DNA from: Bordetella parapertussis
GTDB lineage: Bacteria; Pseudomonadota; Gammaproteobacteria; Burkholderiales; Burkholderiaceae_B
Length of the DNA stretch: 19,737 bases
Direction: 5' to 3'
NCBI GenBank assembly: GCA_945862495.1
Contig: CAMAYM010000046.1
Location: 1 to 19,737 of the forward strand
The translations under genes were made by a program, and so were the position numbers. Position 1 is the stretch's first letter. Each line of letters begins with the position of its first letter. Positions 1-7,455 of the stretch are shown here, piece by piece. The notes beneath the pieces are model-generated. The model worked only from the letters and a program-made list of their open reading frames with translations, had not been told where the DNA came from and did no database searches.

Positions 1-368
1 GCAATCAATAAAATGGCACCATCGTCGACTTTTTTACGACCGATCTTCCACTTGTCCGCTACGCGGATGGCGAACTGCTCAATTTCCTCGGGCTTAGTGG
101 TCGGCACCATTAACACCACGACTTGGCTACCCTTGCGTACCTCGATGTCTCGCAACTTTTGATCAAGCGTGCGAAGTTGCTCGGGCGTGAGTGTTTTTGT
201 TTGATCGATGACGCGCGCCGACAGAGTAGGAACGTCCACCTCTGCCGAAGCCTGCCAAGGCGAGAAAAAGATGCACAGCAGCAACCACACGCATGCAACA
301 TGCAACCAGCGCATGCAATGAAGCTTGCGTTCCAGAGACAAACCGCGAAGCCTTTCAGCCACTGTCAT
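1..368 (-). CDS. TPM-domain (YgcG-like) protein, N-terminal part
   Basis: This is the N-terminal part of an exported TPM-domain protein; the 3' end lies beyond the left edge. About 122 codons are visible. After a hydrophobic signal segment (WLHVACVWLLLCIFF, cleavage likely after QASA), the mature part begins with the pattern typical of the family: LSARVIDQTKTLTPEQ, then DQKLRDIEVRKGSQVVVLMV, then QFAIRVADKWKIGRKKVDDG and the start of the strand AILLI. TPM proteins are periplasmic or membrane-tethered and of poorly defined function; plant and mycobacterial members have been linked to phosphatase activity or photosystem repair. The start ATG (368-366) shares one base with the lemA stop codon (TAATG), so the two genes are translationally coupled. 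An internal ATG at 314 would give a shorter, cleaner signal peptide. LemA genes are very often followed by one or two TPM genes, which supports the call. Confidence 0.85.
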   Translation of the reverse strand, partial: MTVAERLRGLSLERKLHCMRWLHVACVWLLLCIFFSPWQASAEVDVPTLSARVIDQTKTLTPEQLRTLDQKLRDIEVRKGSQVVVLMVPTTKPEEIEQFAIRVADKWKIGRKKVDDGAILLI

Positions 369-970
369 TACTTAGCAGGTGCTTTGTCAAAATTAACCGC
401 AGGGGCTTTGGAAATCTCCGCTTCATTTTCAACCGTAAAACTCGCCTTGGTCTTGTAGCCAAAAATCATCGCCGTGAAGTTTGAAGGGAAAGATCGCACC
501 GCGACGTTATATTCCTGAACAGCCTGAATAAAACGATTGCGCGCAACTGTAATACGGTTTTCTGTTCCCTCTAACTGCGCGCGCAGCTCTTGAAAACTTT
601 GATTAGATTTTAGGGCGGGATAGCTTTCCACTACCACCATCAAGCGGCTCAGCGCGCTGGTCAACTGGCCTTGCGCTGCCTGAAACTTTTGAAATGCAGC
701 CGGATCATTGATCAATTCAGGCGTGGCCTGAATCCCCGTGGCACGGGCGCGTGCCTCGACTACGCGGGTGAGCGTGTCCTGCTCAAAACCAGCTTCGCCC
801 TTGACCGTGTTAACTAAGTTGGGAACAAGATCCGCACGGCGTTGATACTGATTCAACACCTCGGCCCAGGCAGCCTTGACCTTTTCATCGGCTGTTTGAA
901 ACGTGTTGTAGCCACAACCCGAAAGGCTGAGGGTTGCGAACACGAGAAGAAGAGAAAGATATTTGCGCAT
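368..970 (-). CDS. lemA: LemA family lipoprotein
   Basis: LemA family protein of 200 residues, the usual length. The N-terminus is a short signal with a lipobox (LSGC, Cys at residue 19), so it is probably a lipoprotein anchored in the inner or outer membrane. The mature part shows the family hallmarks: NTFQTADEKVKAAWAEVLNQ, QRRADLVPNLVNTVKG, then long amphipathic helices containing EARARAT, LMVVVESYPALKSNQSF, LRAQLEGTENRITVARNRFI and VQEYNVAVRSFPSN. LemA proteins are all-helical; their role is unclear, and in several bacteria they are linked to envelope functions together with TPM-domain partners. A possible ribosome site GGGATGA precedes the ATG. The next gene on the same strand starts inside its stop codon, so the two form an operon that continues past the left edge. 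Confidence 0.93.
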   Translation of the reverse strand: MRKYLSLLLVFATLSLSGCGYNTFQTADEKVKAAWAEVLNQYQRRADLVPNLVNTVKGEAGFEQDTLTRVVEARARATGIQATPELINDPAAFQKFQAAQGQLTSALSRLMVVVESYPALKSNQSFQELRAQLEGTENRITVARNRFIQAVQEYNVAVRSFPSNFTAMIFGYKTKASFTVENEAEISKAPAVNFDKAPAK

Positions 971-1027
971 GATTCATCCCGCCATCAGTAATGTGTTAAG
1001 TACAGTTTAGTCTTTATGTGTAAATCG

Positions 1028-1690
1028 TCAAACATTACCAAGCCTTTTTTGTATTTGACGCGCAGCCAAAACGACGAGCGACACCAGAAAAAGATATACG
1101 AACGCAGCGAACAAATACGCCTTAAAAAATTGGAAGTTTGATGAAGCCAATTCTTGGACCCTCGCGAAAAACTCGGTGTACTGGATCAAAAAGGAAATCG
1201 AGCTATCTTTGATGTTGGAGATGACTTGATTGGTCAAGGCAGGAATCGAGGTTCGCATCACCTGCGGTAGTGTAATGAGCCGAAACACCTGAAGATCACT
1301 AAAACCCTGAGCACGCGCAGCCTCAAGTTCAATGGGATCCAGTCCGTTATAAGCGGTTGTCATATAGGCCGCGTTATAAGCTGCCACATTGAGCGTAAAC
1401 CCAATGACAGCGACCGTGAAAGGTGACATGTTGATACCAAACTGCGGCGCACCGTAGTACATCAAAAACAGCAGCACAATCAGCGGCATGCCGATAAAAA
1501 ACGAAATGTAGGCTTTGATCGCAATGCGCACCCAACCATAGCGACTCACACTCAAGTACAGCACAGCAATACCGAGCAAAAGCCCTGTCACGCTAATCAC
1601 AGACGCGAGCAAAAGCGTATGGAACAGTCCATTCACAATCAAAGGCATTTGTTCAAGCAGGTCTTGCCAAAAAGTCAGCCAACTAGTCAT
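1028..1690 (-). CDS. Polar amino acid ABC transporter permease (second)
   Basis: Inner-membrane permease of the HisM/GlnP type, 220 residues, the normal length for one half of a polar amino acid importer. Several hydrophobic helices are evident. The cytoplasmic EAA loop that contacts the ATPase is present as AAYNAAYMTTAYNGLDPIEL followed by EAARAQGFSDLQVFRLITLP. It begins 8 bases after the ATPase stop codon, with AAGG overlapping that stop as a likely ribosome site, and is the last gene of the transporter operon. Together with the permease at 2441-3094 it would make the heterodimeric channel. The substrate cannot be read from the sequence. The 57-base gap before lemA holds no clear terminator, so read-through into lemA is possible. 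Confidence 0.93.
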   Translation of the reverse strand: MTSWLTFWQDLLEQMPLIVNGLFHTLLLASVISVTGLLLGIAVLYLSVSRYGWVRIAIKAYISFFIGMPLIVLLFLMYYGAPQFGINMSPFTVAVIGFTLNVAAYNAAYMTTAYNGLDPIELEAARAQGFSDLQVFRLITLPQVMRTSIPALTNQVISNIKDSSISFLIQYTEFFARVQELASSNFQFFKAYLFAAFVYLFLVSLVVLAARQIQKRLGNV

Positions 1691-1698
1691 GCGACGCC

Positions 1699-2427
1699 TT
1701 AAACATGCCCAAAAAAGCTGCGAATAATCGGATCGTCTGTACGGGAGGACAACCCCAGCACCGAATCGTTTGCGTGAATCACACCCTCATGAATAAACGT
1801 CACCGTTTTCGAGAGACTCGCTGCCAAGGTCAAATCATGCGTCACGCAAATAATTGTCACACCCTCATGATTCAGCTGCGACAGCAACTGGCTGATTTCA
1901 CGTGACTTGACGGGATCTAGCGCCGAAGTCGGCTCATCCATCAACAACACTTTTGGATCCATCACCAACACGCGTGCGATGGCAACTCTTTGCTTCTGTC
2001 CTCCTGACAACTCAGAGGGGAACTTGCTTGCGTGCTCTGCCATGTCGAACTTGGCGAGCGCTTGCATCGCTTTGTGTTCGGCGTCTGACCGATTCATACC
2101 CTGAAGCTTTATAAGCGCAAGCGTCACATTGTCTAATGCAGTCAGATGGCGAAATAAGGCAAACTGTTGAAACACGAATCCAATTTGCTGCCTCAGCCAA
2201 CGCAAGTTAGTCCCGGGCAATGCAACATCTTGACCATTCAATAAAATCGAGCCGCTCGTGGGATCTTCCAAGCGATTAATACAACGTAACAAGGTTGACT
2301 TACCACAACCCGACGAGCCCATGATGACCTTGATTTCACCTGGATCGACATCCAGACTCACGCTTCGAAGCACCTGTTGGTCACCGAAACTTTTAGTCAA
2401 ATTTTGAATGCTTAGAATGCGCGTCAT
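1699..2427 (-). CDS. Polar amino acid ABC transporter ATP-binding protein
   Basis: Cytoplasmic ATPase of the GlnQ/HisP class, 243 residues from the chosen start. All nucleotide-binding motifs are intact: Walker A GSSGCGKST, Q-loop FQQFALF, signature LSGGQKQRVAIAR, Walker B VLLMDEPTSALD and switch histidine in CVTHD. The open frame extends upstream to 2493, but those 22 codons lie inside the preceding permease gene and lack family similarity; the ATG at 2427 gives the standard N-terminus MTRILSIQNLTKSFGD and sits 13 bases after the permease stop codon. The gene lies between two permeases in the order binding protein, permease, ATPase, permease. It powers import by the two permeases, which have typical EAA loops. 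Confidence 0.94.
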   Translation of the reverse strand: MTRILSIQNLTKSFGDQQVLRSVSLDVDPGEIKVIMGSSGCGKSTLLRCINRLEDPTSGSILLNGQDVALPGTNLRWLRQQIGFVFQQFALFRHLTALDNVTLALIKLQGMNRSDAEHKAMQALAKFDMAEHASKFPSELSGGQKQRVAIARVLVMDPKVLLMDEPTSALDPVKSREISQLLSQLNHEGVTIICVTHDLTLAASLSKTVTFIHEGVIHANDSVLGLSSRTDDPIIRSFFGHV

Positions 2428-2440
2428 GACGGATGCCTGT

Positions 2441-3094
2441 TCATAGCGGTGATACGCCAGGTATACGAAAGCGACGTTCCACGAGTTGGGCAAACACCAG
2501 CAACAAGCGGTAGATCAAAAAGTAGAGAATACCGACCAAAAGATAAATCTCTGCCCCTTGCAATGTCTGTCCAGCCAATACAGTGGCTTGCTTTGTAATT
2601 TCGGGAATCCCAACCGTATAGGCAAAGGGAGAATATTTTAAGATAGAGGTGAACTCATTCAACACACCTGGCGCCGAAAACCTCAACATCTGTGGCAACT
2701 GCACATAGCCGAAAACCTGCAGACGCGACAACCCAATCGACTCTGCCGCCATCAACTCAACCCCATCTATTGAATCCAATGCGCCACGGAAAACTTCAGT
2801 GACATAAGCGCCCCCAATCAAACCTAGACTCAGCGCCATTGCCGCAAGTGGCACGACTTTTATTCCCACTAAAGGGAGACCAAAATACACCAGAAATAAG
2901 AGCACCAGTACAGGGATACCTCTCAGGCAATAGACTGAAGTGTCGACACACAGTCTCGCTACACGCCCGCAAAGCGTGCGCAGCGAAATCATGACAAGCG
3001 CAAACACAAGAGCGGTCACACTACAAACCAAGGTGACCAGCAACGTATATCCGATACCCTGTGACAGCAGCCTCAGAATTTCCCACGCACTCAT
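2441..3094 (-). CDS. Polar amino acid ABC transporter permease (first)
   Basis: Inner-membrane permease, 217 residues, of the same polar amino acid family as the permease at 1028-1690. Its EAA loop reads GGAYVTEVFRGALDSIDGVE followed by LMAAESIGLSRLQVFGYVQL, matching the family pattern in which a conserved glycine follows the EAA segment. Hydrophobic helices cover most of the rest, with TLLVTLVCSVTALVFALVMI near the N-terminus. It starts five bases after the stop codon of the binding-protein gene, which argues for co-translation. The two permeases resemble each other only at family level, as expected for subunits of a heterodimer. Confidence 0.93.
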   Translation of the reverse strand: MSAWEILRLLSQGIGYTLLVTLVCSVTALVFALVMISLRTLCGRVARLCVDTSVYCLRGIPVLVLLFLVYFGLPLVGIKVVPLAAMALSLGLIGGAYVTEVFRGALDSIDGVELMAAESIGLSRLQVFGYVQLPQMLRFSAPGVLNEFTSILKYSPFAYTVGIPEITKQATVLAGQTLQGAEIYLLVGILYFLIYRLLLVFAQLVERRFRIPGVSPL

Positions 3095-3099
3095 TTCGA

Positions 3100-3852
3100 T
3101 TACTTAGAAGCGTTATCGATTATTTCTTTGAGCTTGTCAGGACCCAGCTTGATCAAAAACTGGTCAAAATCCTGTCTCAGCGCTGAGCCTTTGGGGAAAG
3201 CAAATCCCAAGACATCATTACCACGAAAAGCGTAAACACTTTCAATAGGCAGATTGAGTTTATTTTTAAAATTTTGAAGGACAGGTTCTTCGATAAAGGC
3301 GAGATCAAGATTGCCATTTTGCAAGTCAGTGACCACCTCGTTGTACGAGGGATAAAGTTGCACCTGCGCTAATGAGTAATATCCTTTTGGTTCAAGATCT
3401 TTTTTGATCAGGTCCTCATAAGCCATGCCTCGTGGATAACCAATTCTCAGCTTTTTCAACTCTGCAAGATCACTGATAGGCTTGGCGTTTTTCTTTGTCG
3501 CGACCAAGTGCCATGTATTGTCATAATAGGGTGCGGAAAAATCCATCACCTGTTTGCGCTTGTCCGTGATTGAGATGCCAGAAAAAGCAACATCCACTTG
3601 CCCTGTCGACACCGCGCCCAGCATGCCCTGCCAGTCATAGGAAGTCACTTTCAGTTTGCAATCACGCGTCTTACAAAAGGCATTAAAAATCTCAAAATCT
3701 ACGCCCATGAGCTTGCCATTTTGCTCATACAACATAGGGGGAGATGCTGGCGAAACCGCAACCTTAATGACATTGGTCACATTTTGATCGGAACAACCCG
3801 AAAGCACTAAGCCGAGCGAAACGAGAGGAAGGATCAATAATTTGCGTAACAT
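3100..3852 (-). CDS. Amino acid ABC transporter substrate-binding lipoprotein
   Basis: Extracytoplasmic binding protein of the bacterial SBP family 3, 250 residues from the chosen ATG. The signal sequence MLRKLLILPLVSLGLVLSGC ends in a lipobox (LSGC), so the protein is probably a lipoprotein. Family 3 features in order: VSPASPPMLYEQNGKLMGVD, FEIFNAFCKTRDCKLKVTSY with a possible disulfide between the two Cys, QVDVAFSGISITDKRKQVMD (the Arg normally binds the ligand carboxylate), PYYDNTWHLVATKK, and NGNLDLAFIEEP in the second lobe, where many relatives carry Asp at the second acidic position. A GTG at 3864 would add four residues but has no ribosome site; the ATG at 3852 gives a better signal peptide. 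It is the first gene of the importer operon. The ligand is unknown; a polar or charged amino acid is likely. Confidence 0.92.
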   Translation of the reverse strand: MLRKLLILPLVSLGLVLSGCSDQNVTNVIKVAVSPASPPMLYEQNGKLMGVDFEIFNAFCKTRDCKLKVTSYDWQGMLGAVSTGQVDVAFSGISITDKRKQVMDFSAPYYDNTWHLVATKKNAKPISDLAELKKLRIGYPRGMAYEDLIKKDLEPKGYYSLAQVQLYPSYNEVVTDLQNGNLDLAFIEEPVLQNFKNKLNLPIESVYAFRGNDVLGFAFPKGSALRQDFDQFLIKLGPDKLKEIIDNASK

Positions 3853-3974
3853 GGAGGCGTCCACTTTATATTTAAACGTAACGACCTAACAGTAACTCGA
3901 CCAGCAGCAAAACACAGCAAGTTCAAGGCAGGAAACACGCAAAAACTCATTAAAACCGCTTCGTTTACCTTCCT

Positions 3975-4652
3975 TTATTCTAGCGGCAGATACTCTGCAT
4001 CCAGATGTCCTGTTTTTACATAAATCAACGCGCCCTCGAACTGAGTAAAGGGAGTGTGCTGGCTGTATCGAGGACTGCGTATCCATGAGCCCGTGGGATA
4101 GCTCCCATACTCATCGTGAAAAACACCTTCGAGCACAAAAATTTCTTCGCCGCCAGGATGAATATGTCGATTGAATACCGTATCTGGCGCCCAGCGCACG
4201 AGAGCAGTGTTCACGCCATTGAATTCATGCAGGGGCAGCACGGTCAGGCCCGAGACCATACCTTGGTACCACTGGGCAGATCGCGTATCGATCTGTACGG
4301 ATTGATCATCACCTGGGCAAAACTGCCATAGTTTGACCAGCAACAAACATCCCGTTTGCGACGCTGGGCTGTGTTGGCTACCAGGCGGGTTTCGCAGGTA
4401 TGTCCCAGCTGGGTAATGGGCATATTCATCAGAGAACCCCCCCTCAATTACCAGGATCTCCTCTCCCCCGCCATGCGCATGCGACACAAACGCTGCACCC
4501 GGTTCATAACGTACGACCGAAGTGGCACGTGCGATCTCATCACCCACACGATCCAACATCTTGCGTTGTACTCCGGAGGCAGGTGATCCCACCCAGTCCA
4601 TTTGAGACGTTTGCAAAACTACACGTAGGGCGATATCGCTGTTGATGTTCAA
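3975..4652 (-). CDS. Tandem ChrR-like cupin protein
   Basis: A 225-residue protein made of two ChrR-type cupin domains. The repeats are easy to see: HAHGGGEEILVIEGGFSDEY (from H58) with PAGTYLRNPPGSQHSP, and HIHPGGEEIFVLEGVFHDEY (from H163) with PTGSWIRSPRYSQHTP. Each keeps the full metal set His-x-His-x3/4-Glu and a later His (H58, H60, E64/E65, H94; H163, H165, E169/E170, H199), so both sites could bind Zn, Fe or Mn. In ChrR such a cupin lies behind a zinc anti-sigma domain; that domain is absent here and no sigma factor gene is adjacent, so an anti-sigma role is unlikely. It has no signal peptide. A possible ribosome site AAGGAT lies 12 bases before the ATG. The importer operon follows on the same strand after 122 bases. 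It may be a small-molecule sensor or enzyme; the substrate is unknown. Confidence 0.85.
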   Translation of the reverse strand: MNINSDIALRVVLQTSQMDWVGSPASGVQRKMLDRVGDEIARATSVVRYEPGAAFVSHAHGGGEEILVIEGGFSDEYAHYPAGTYLRNPPGSQHSPASQTGCLLLVKLWQFCPGDDQSVQIDTRSAQWYQGMVSGLTVLPLHEFNGVNTALVRWAPDTVFNRHIHPGGEEIFVLEGVFHDEYGSYPTGSWIRSPRYSQHTPFTQFEGALIYVKTGHLDAEYLPLE

Positions 4653-4911
4653 ATTTTATCCTTGATCTATGGTGCTGTGATTGCGGGAGCTCAAACAAAT
4701 AGAGTATTTCTTAGTTATTTGATTGACTAGGTTTCCAGATTTTGACAAATTCCCTCTTTTGCATACGACCCTCTCTGAGCGTCGGACTTCGAATATTGCT
4801 CGAAAGAGAAACATGAATGCCACATTCATCAGAACGTCACAAAAAGGCGATAAAAGATCATAACTTTAGTCTATAACAAAAGTTCGATATTCTTTTTGGA
4901 GTGTTCGCTCA
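4653..4911. promoter_or_regulatory. Divergent intergenic region with a small palindrome
   Basis: This 259-base gap between the cupin gene (minus) and the pRiA4b-type gene (plus) must hold promoters for both. I see a consensus-like TTGACA at 4742-4747, but no good -10 at the right distance (the best is TACGAC after 16 bases). A perfect 7-base inverted repeat, ATGAATG and CATTCAT with three bases between, lies at 4813-4829 and could be an operator. GGAG at about 4898-4901 is the likely ribosome site for the plus-strand gene. No coding sequence is supported here. Confidence 0.35.
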
Positions 4912-5502
4912 ATGGCTAACTTTAGGAAATTTCGCCTGCCTATTCGTATTTACCAATTGCGCATCGAACTCAAAAAAATTGAACCCCTTATCTGGCGAAC
5001 AATTTTAGTCCCTGACACCATCAAGCTATCAAAGCTCGACCGCGTCATACAAGAGTCTTTTGGCTGGACTAATAGCCATCTGCATGAGTTCAATATTGGC
5101 ACCAAACGCTATGGCATGGCCCACGCCGCTCAAGAGAATGAGTGGGATGATGAAAACCCCCTGCTCGACGAACGCAAATTCACACTGGGTATGCTGCTGA
5201 CCGATACTGTTCATGAGTTTGAATATGACTACGACTTCGGGGATGGATGGTGCCACATCATAAAAGTCGAAAGACATCTCACCCCAAACCAAACGAATTA
5301 TTGGCCAATGTGCATCGACGGGGAAAACGCATGTCCTCCAGAAGATGTTGGCGGCCCATCTGGTTACATCGAGTTTATTGACATCATCAACAATCCGACT
5401 CATGCGCAACACGCCGAACTCTTTCACTGGATCGGTGGACCATTCAATCCACGAAGCTTTGATGTCAATAACGCAAATACAAGGATAGGACGTATCCGCT
5501 AA
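4912..5502 (+). CDS. pRiA4b ORF-3-like family protein
   Basis: A 196-residue protein of the plasmid pRiA4b ORF-3-like family. The family signatures are present and in order: YQLRIELKKIEPLIWRTILV near the N-terminus, LDRVIQESFGWTNSHLHEF, YDYDFGDGWCHIIKVE in the middle, and the C-terminal block CIDGENACPPEDVGGPSGY. The length is typical for a single-domain member, so it looks intact. The molecular function is unknown; members occur widely on plasmids and near transposons as well as on chromosomes. No transposase or inverted repeats flank it here. It stands alone, divergent from the cupin gene and 174 bases before the phosphonate-type transporter on the same strand. It is probably cytoplasmic, with no signal peptide or membrane helix. 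Confidence 0.88.
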   Translation: MANFRKFRLPIRIYQLRIELKKIEPLIWRTILVPDTIKLSKLDRVIQESFGWTNSHLHEFNIGTKRYGMAHAAQENEWDDENPLLDERKFTLGMLLTDTVHEFEYDYDFGDGWCHIIKVERHLTPNQTNYWPMCIDGENACPPEDVGGPSGYIEFIDIINNPTHAQHAELFHWIGGPFNPRSFDVNNANTRIGRIR

Positions 5503-5676
5503 GGATGACAAAATATATATCTGCTGAACGCTGATAGATTCATCAAAAGAATGCATATCTAAAAAATTCTATCTTTCCTTGTCATTAATCCACAACAAAA
5601 AATTAACACCTTCGTCATTTTTTAAATCCAACATTGAGGCAGTTCCAACCACTGCACCTCTCTCATAAGGATTGTA
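5503..5676 (+). promoter_or_regulatory. Leader region of the phosphonate-type transporter operon
   Basis: This 174-base AT-rich gap precedes the binding-protein gene. A ribosome site AAGGA lies just before the ATG at 5677. A short inverted repeat (GCAGT at 5639-5643, ACTGC at 5651-5655) could form a weak hairpin in the leader. Two copies of GTCATT begin at 5581 and 5614, 33 bases apart, which is three 11-base steps as in PhoB boxes, but the intervening repeat units do not match the consensus. I therefore cannot claim a Pho box. No terminator for the upstream gene is evident. Confidence 0.3.
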
Positions 5677-6552
5677 ATGAAACGTCGCGAATTTAATTTA
5701 AAAGCACTTACGCTTGCAGCATCTCTAACTGCAACGTTGCTGACTTCAAATGCAATGGCTCAACAGCCAGTTTTAAGAGTTGGGCTTGGTCCCCAGCAGC
5801 CAACAGCCGCAGATACAAAACGCGTCTGGGAGCCTATCTATCAGGCGATTGCTGACAAAATTGGTGCCAAACTTGAATTGAGAGTGGCAAACGATTGGGC
5901 TGGCATTTCAACAGCCCTGGCGAATGAACAGCTGGATGTCGCGCAGATGGGACCTTGGGGCTATGTGCTTGCCAACAGAAACGGTGGCGCAAGAATCATC
6001 AACACTATGTTGGTCAATGACAAGCCCACTTACAAAGCTATCATTGTCGGCAGAGCGGATCTCAAGGTTGAGGACTTTCCAAAAGGCGCCAAAGGAATGT
6101 CCATGCAAATGTTGGACGTTGGCTCAACTTCTGGCTGGTTAGTCCCAACCTATATGTTTAAGCAGATGGGCATCGAGCCGAAAAGTTTCTTTGGTAAATA
6201 TGCCGAAGGCGCTTCAGCTGCTGCCGCTCAGATGGGTACCATTAATGGTCAAGTGGATCTCGCAACAGGCTGGGATACACACCGCAACATCATGATCAAA
6301 AACGGCACCATCAAAGAAACTGATAACAAAGTGGTGTGGGAGTCAGATCCGTTGCCTAACGAAGTCGTCGCAGTCCGTAAAGGCATGAGCCCAGAAATGG
6401 CAAAGCGTATTCAGGATGCCTTTGTAGCCATCTCCAAAGAGCCAATTGCGAAAGATCTTCCTTATCCCTACACAGGATACATCTCTGCAACCGACGAACC
6501 TTATCAAATCTTAGTCAAGATGGGTCTCGAACTTGGCGCGTTAAAGCCCTAA
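5677..6552 (+). CDS. phnD: Phosphonate/phosphite-type ABC substrate-binding protein
   Basis: Periplasmic binding protein of the PhnD/PtxB family, 291 residues, typical length. The signal peptide ends with AMA before QQP at residue 28/29; it carries a twin-arginine at residues 3-4 (KRREFNLKA), but Sec export is equally possible. The mature protein shows the family pattern: LRVGLGPQQPTAADTKRVWE, LANEQLDVAQMGPWGYVLAN (GPWGY at 92-96), and the anion-binding loop GSTSGW at 149-154, which in PhnD-type proteins caps the phosphonate or phosphite group with Ser/Thr hydroxyls. NGQVDLATGWDTH lies in the second lobe. A histidine seen in many phosphonate binders in the region around residues 175-182 appears to be missing (YAEGAS), so the ligand may be something other than 2-aminoethylphosphonate. 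It is the first gene of the transporter operon; a hairpin follows its stop codon. Confidence 0.88.
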   Translation: MKRREFNLKALTLAASLTATLLTSNAMAQQPVLRVGLGPQQPTAADTKRVWEPIYQAIADKIGAKLELRVANDWAGISTALANEQLDVAQMGPWGYVLANRNGGARIINTMLVNDKPTYKAIIVGRADLKVEDFPKGAKGMSMQMLDVGSTSGWLVPTYMFKQMGIEPKSFFGKYAEGASAAAAQMGTINGQVDLATGWDTHRNIMIKNGTIKETDNKVVWESDPLPNEVVAVRKGMSPEMAKRIQDAFVAISKEPIAKDLPYPYTGYISATDEPYQILVKMGLELGALKP

Positions 6553-6566
6553 ACACTGAACGACAA

Positions 6567-6596
6567 GTTCTGAGCGCGCAAGCGTTCAGAACTTTT
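6567..6596 (+). terminator. Intercistronic hairpin between phnD and phnE
   Basis: A stable RNA hairpin: arms GTTCTGAGCGC (6567-6577) and GCGTTCAGAAC (6582-6592) pair over 11 positions, including one G-U pair, around a GCAA tetraloop, and are followed by four T residues. It looks like an intrinsic terminator of moderate strength or an mRNA-stabilising structure. Placed right after the binding-protein gene and five bases before the permease ATG, it could let the binding protein be made in excess over the membrane subunits, as known for other ABC import operons. It also occupies the place where a ribosome site for the permease gene would be expected. Confidence 0.75.
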
Positions 6597-6597
6597 A

Positions 6598-7455
6598 ATG
6601 GAATTGAAATTAATTGTGAATCAGTCAGAGCCTGCATCAAATACTCCCTACCTCAATCAATCCGGTCGTTACGTTGAGCCAAAATTTAATTGGCTATCCA
6701 AGAAATCACTCGTTCATTTCCTTACCCTGCTTGGCACCCTCACTTTTTTTATAGTGTGCTGGCGTTTAAGCGAAGTGGATCCTGTACGTTTGATTGAAGG
6801 TTTGCCTAGGTTGTTTCGTTGGGCTTCAAAAGCTTGGCCACCTCAAACAAACGAAATCGGCATCATGCTTTATAGAGCAGCCGAAACAGTTGCGATTGCT
6901 ACTGTCGCTACCACACTCGCAACACTCATCGCCTTTCCTCTCAGCATCTTAGTTTCAAAAAATATCACGCCGTACCCATTAATTGGCCTGCCTTTTCGCC
7001 TAGCCATCAACACTTTTCGAGGTGTAGATACGGTTGTTTTTGCCTTACTTTTTGTGGCGGCGGTTGGACTTGGACCTTTTGCCGGAGTACTGGGTATGCT
7101 TATTCACTCAGTTGGTGTAATTGCAAAACTCAATAGCGAGGCCATCGAAACGATACCTAGCGCTCCGCTTGATGCAACCGCAATGACTGGCGCCAAAAAA
7201 AGTAGTGTCATCGTCTGGGGCTTGATTCCCTCTGTCTTTCCAAACCTCTCCTCAGTATCGCTCTACGTATGGGAAGCCAATGTCCGCACATCCACCATTC
7301 TTGGCATTGTGGGTGCAGGAGGGATAGGCATTGAAATTAAAGCTGCGATCGATCTGCTTGATTTTTCAAGGCTATTTACGTTGACTGTCATCGTGTTGTT
7401 GATGGTCACCATCATTGATCAAATCAGTGCTTACATCAGAGGAAAGTTAGTGTGA
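6598..7455 (+). CDS. phnE: Phosphonate-type ABC transporter permease
   Basis: Inner-membrane permease of the PhnE family, 285 residues. The N-terminal 40 residues are polar and cytoplasmic; the first membrane helix is LVHFLTLLGTLTFFIVCW, followed by several more helices (TVAIATVATTLATLIAFPLS, TVVFALLFVAAVGLGPFAGV). The cytoplasmic coupling loop reads KLNSEAIETIPSAPLDATAM then TGAKKSSVIVWGLIPSVFPN, matching the PhnE pattern with the conserved ALxATGA-like segment. VGAGGIGIEI near the C-terminus is another family hallmark. The ATG follows the hairpin at 6567-6592 with no visible Shine-Dalgarno sequence, so translation may be weak or depend on opening of that structure. It overlaps the ATPase gene by four bases. 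Confidence 0.9.
   Translation: MELKLIVNQSEPASNTPYLNQSGRYVEPKFNWLSKKSLVHFLTLLGTLTFFIVCWRLSEVDPVRLIEGLPRLFRWASKAWPPQTNEIGIMLYRAAETVAIATVATTLATLIAFPLSILVSKNITPYPLIGLPFRLAINTFRGVDTVVFALLFVAAVGLGPFAGVLGMLIHSVGVIAKLNSEAIETIPSAPLDATAMTGAKKSSVIVWGLIPSVFPNLSSVSLYVWEANVRTSTILGIVGAGGIGIEIKAAIDLLDFSRLFTLTVIVLLMVTIIDQISAYIRGKLV

Noticed and set aside
2428..2493. Upstream extension of the amino acid ATPase
   Set aside because: These codons lie within the permease gene and add residues unlike the family; the ATG at 2427 gives the standard N-terminus.
3865..3974. Promoter for the amino acid importer (TTACTG and TAAATA on the minus strand)
   Set aside because: The -10-like element lies too close to the start codon and the spacing is only 15 bases; the importer could also be read from the cupin promoter.
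3952..3986. Terminator for the cupin gene on the minus strand (CCGCT and AGCGG followed by TTTT)
   Set aside because: The five-pair stem has a 21-base loop and uses the last codons of the gene, so it is too weak to call.
5029..5556. 175-codon open frame on the minus strand opposite the pRiA4b-type gene
   Set aside because: The plus-strand frame carries every family motif; the reverse frame has no recognisable domain and is an antisense shadow.
5579..5620. Possible Pho box upstream of the phosphonate-type transporter
   Set aside because: Two GTCATT copies are 33 bases apart, in phase with 11-base Pho units, but the units between them do not resemble the consensus and no adjacent pair of units matches.
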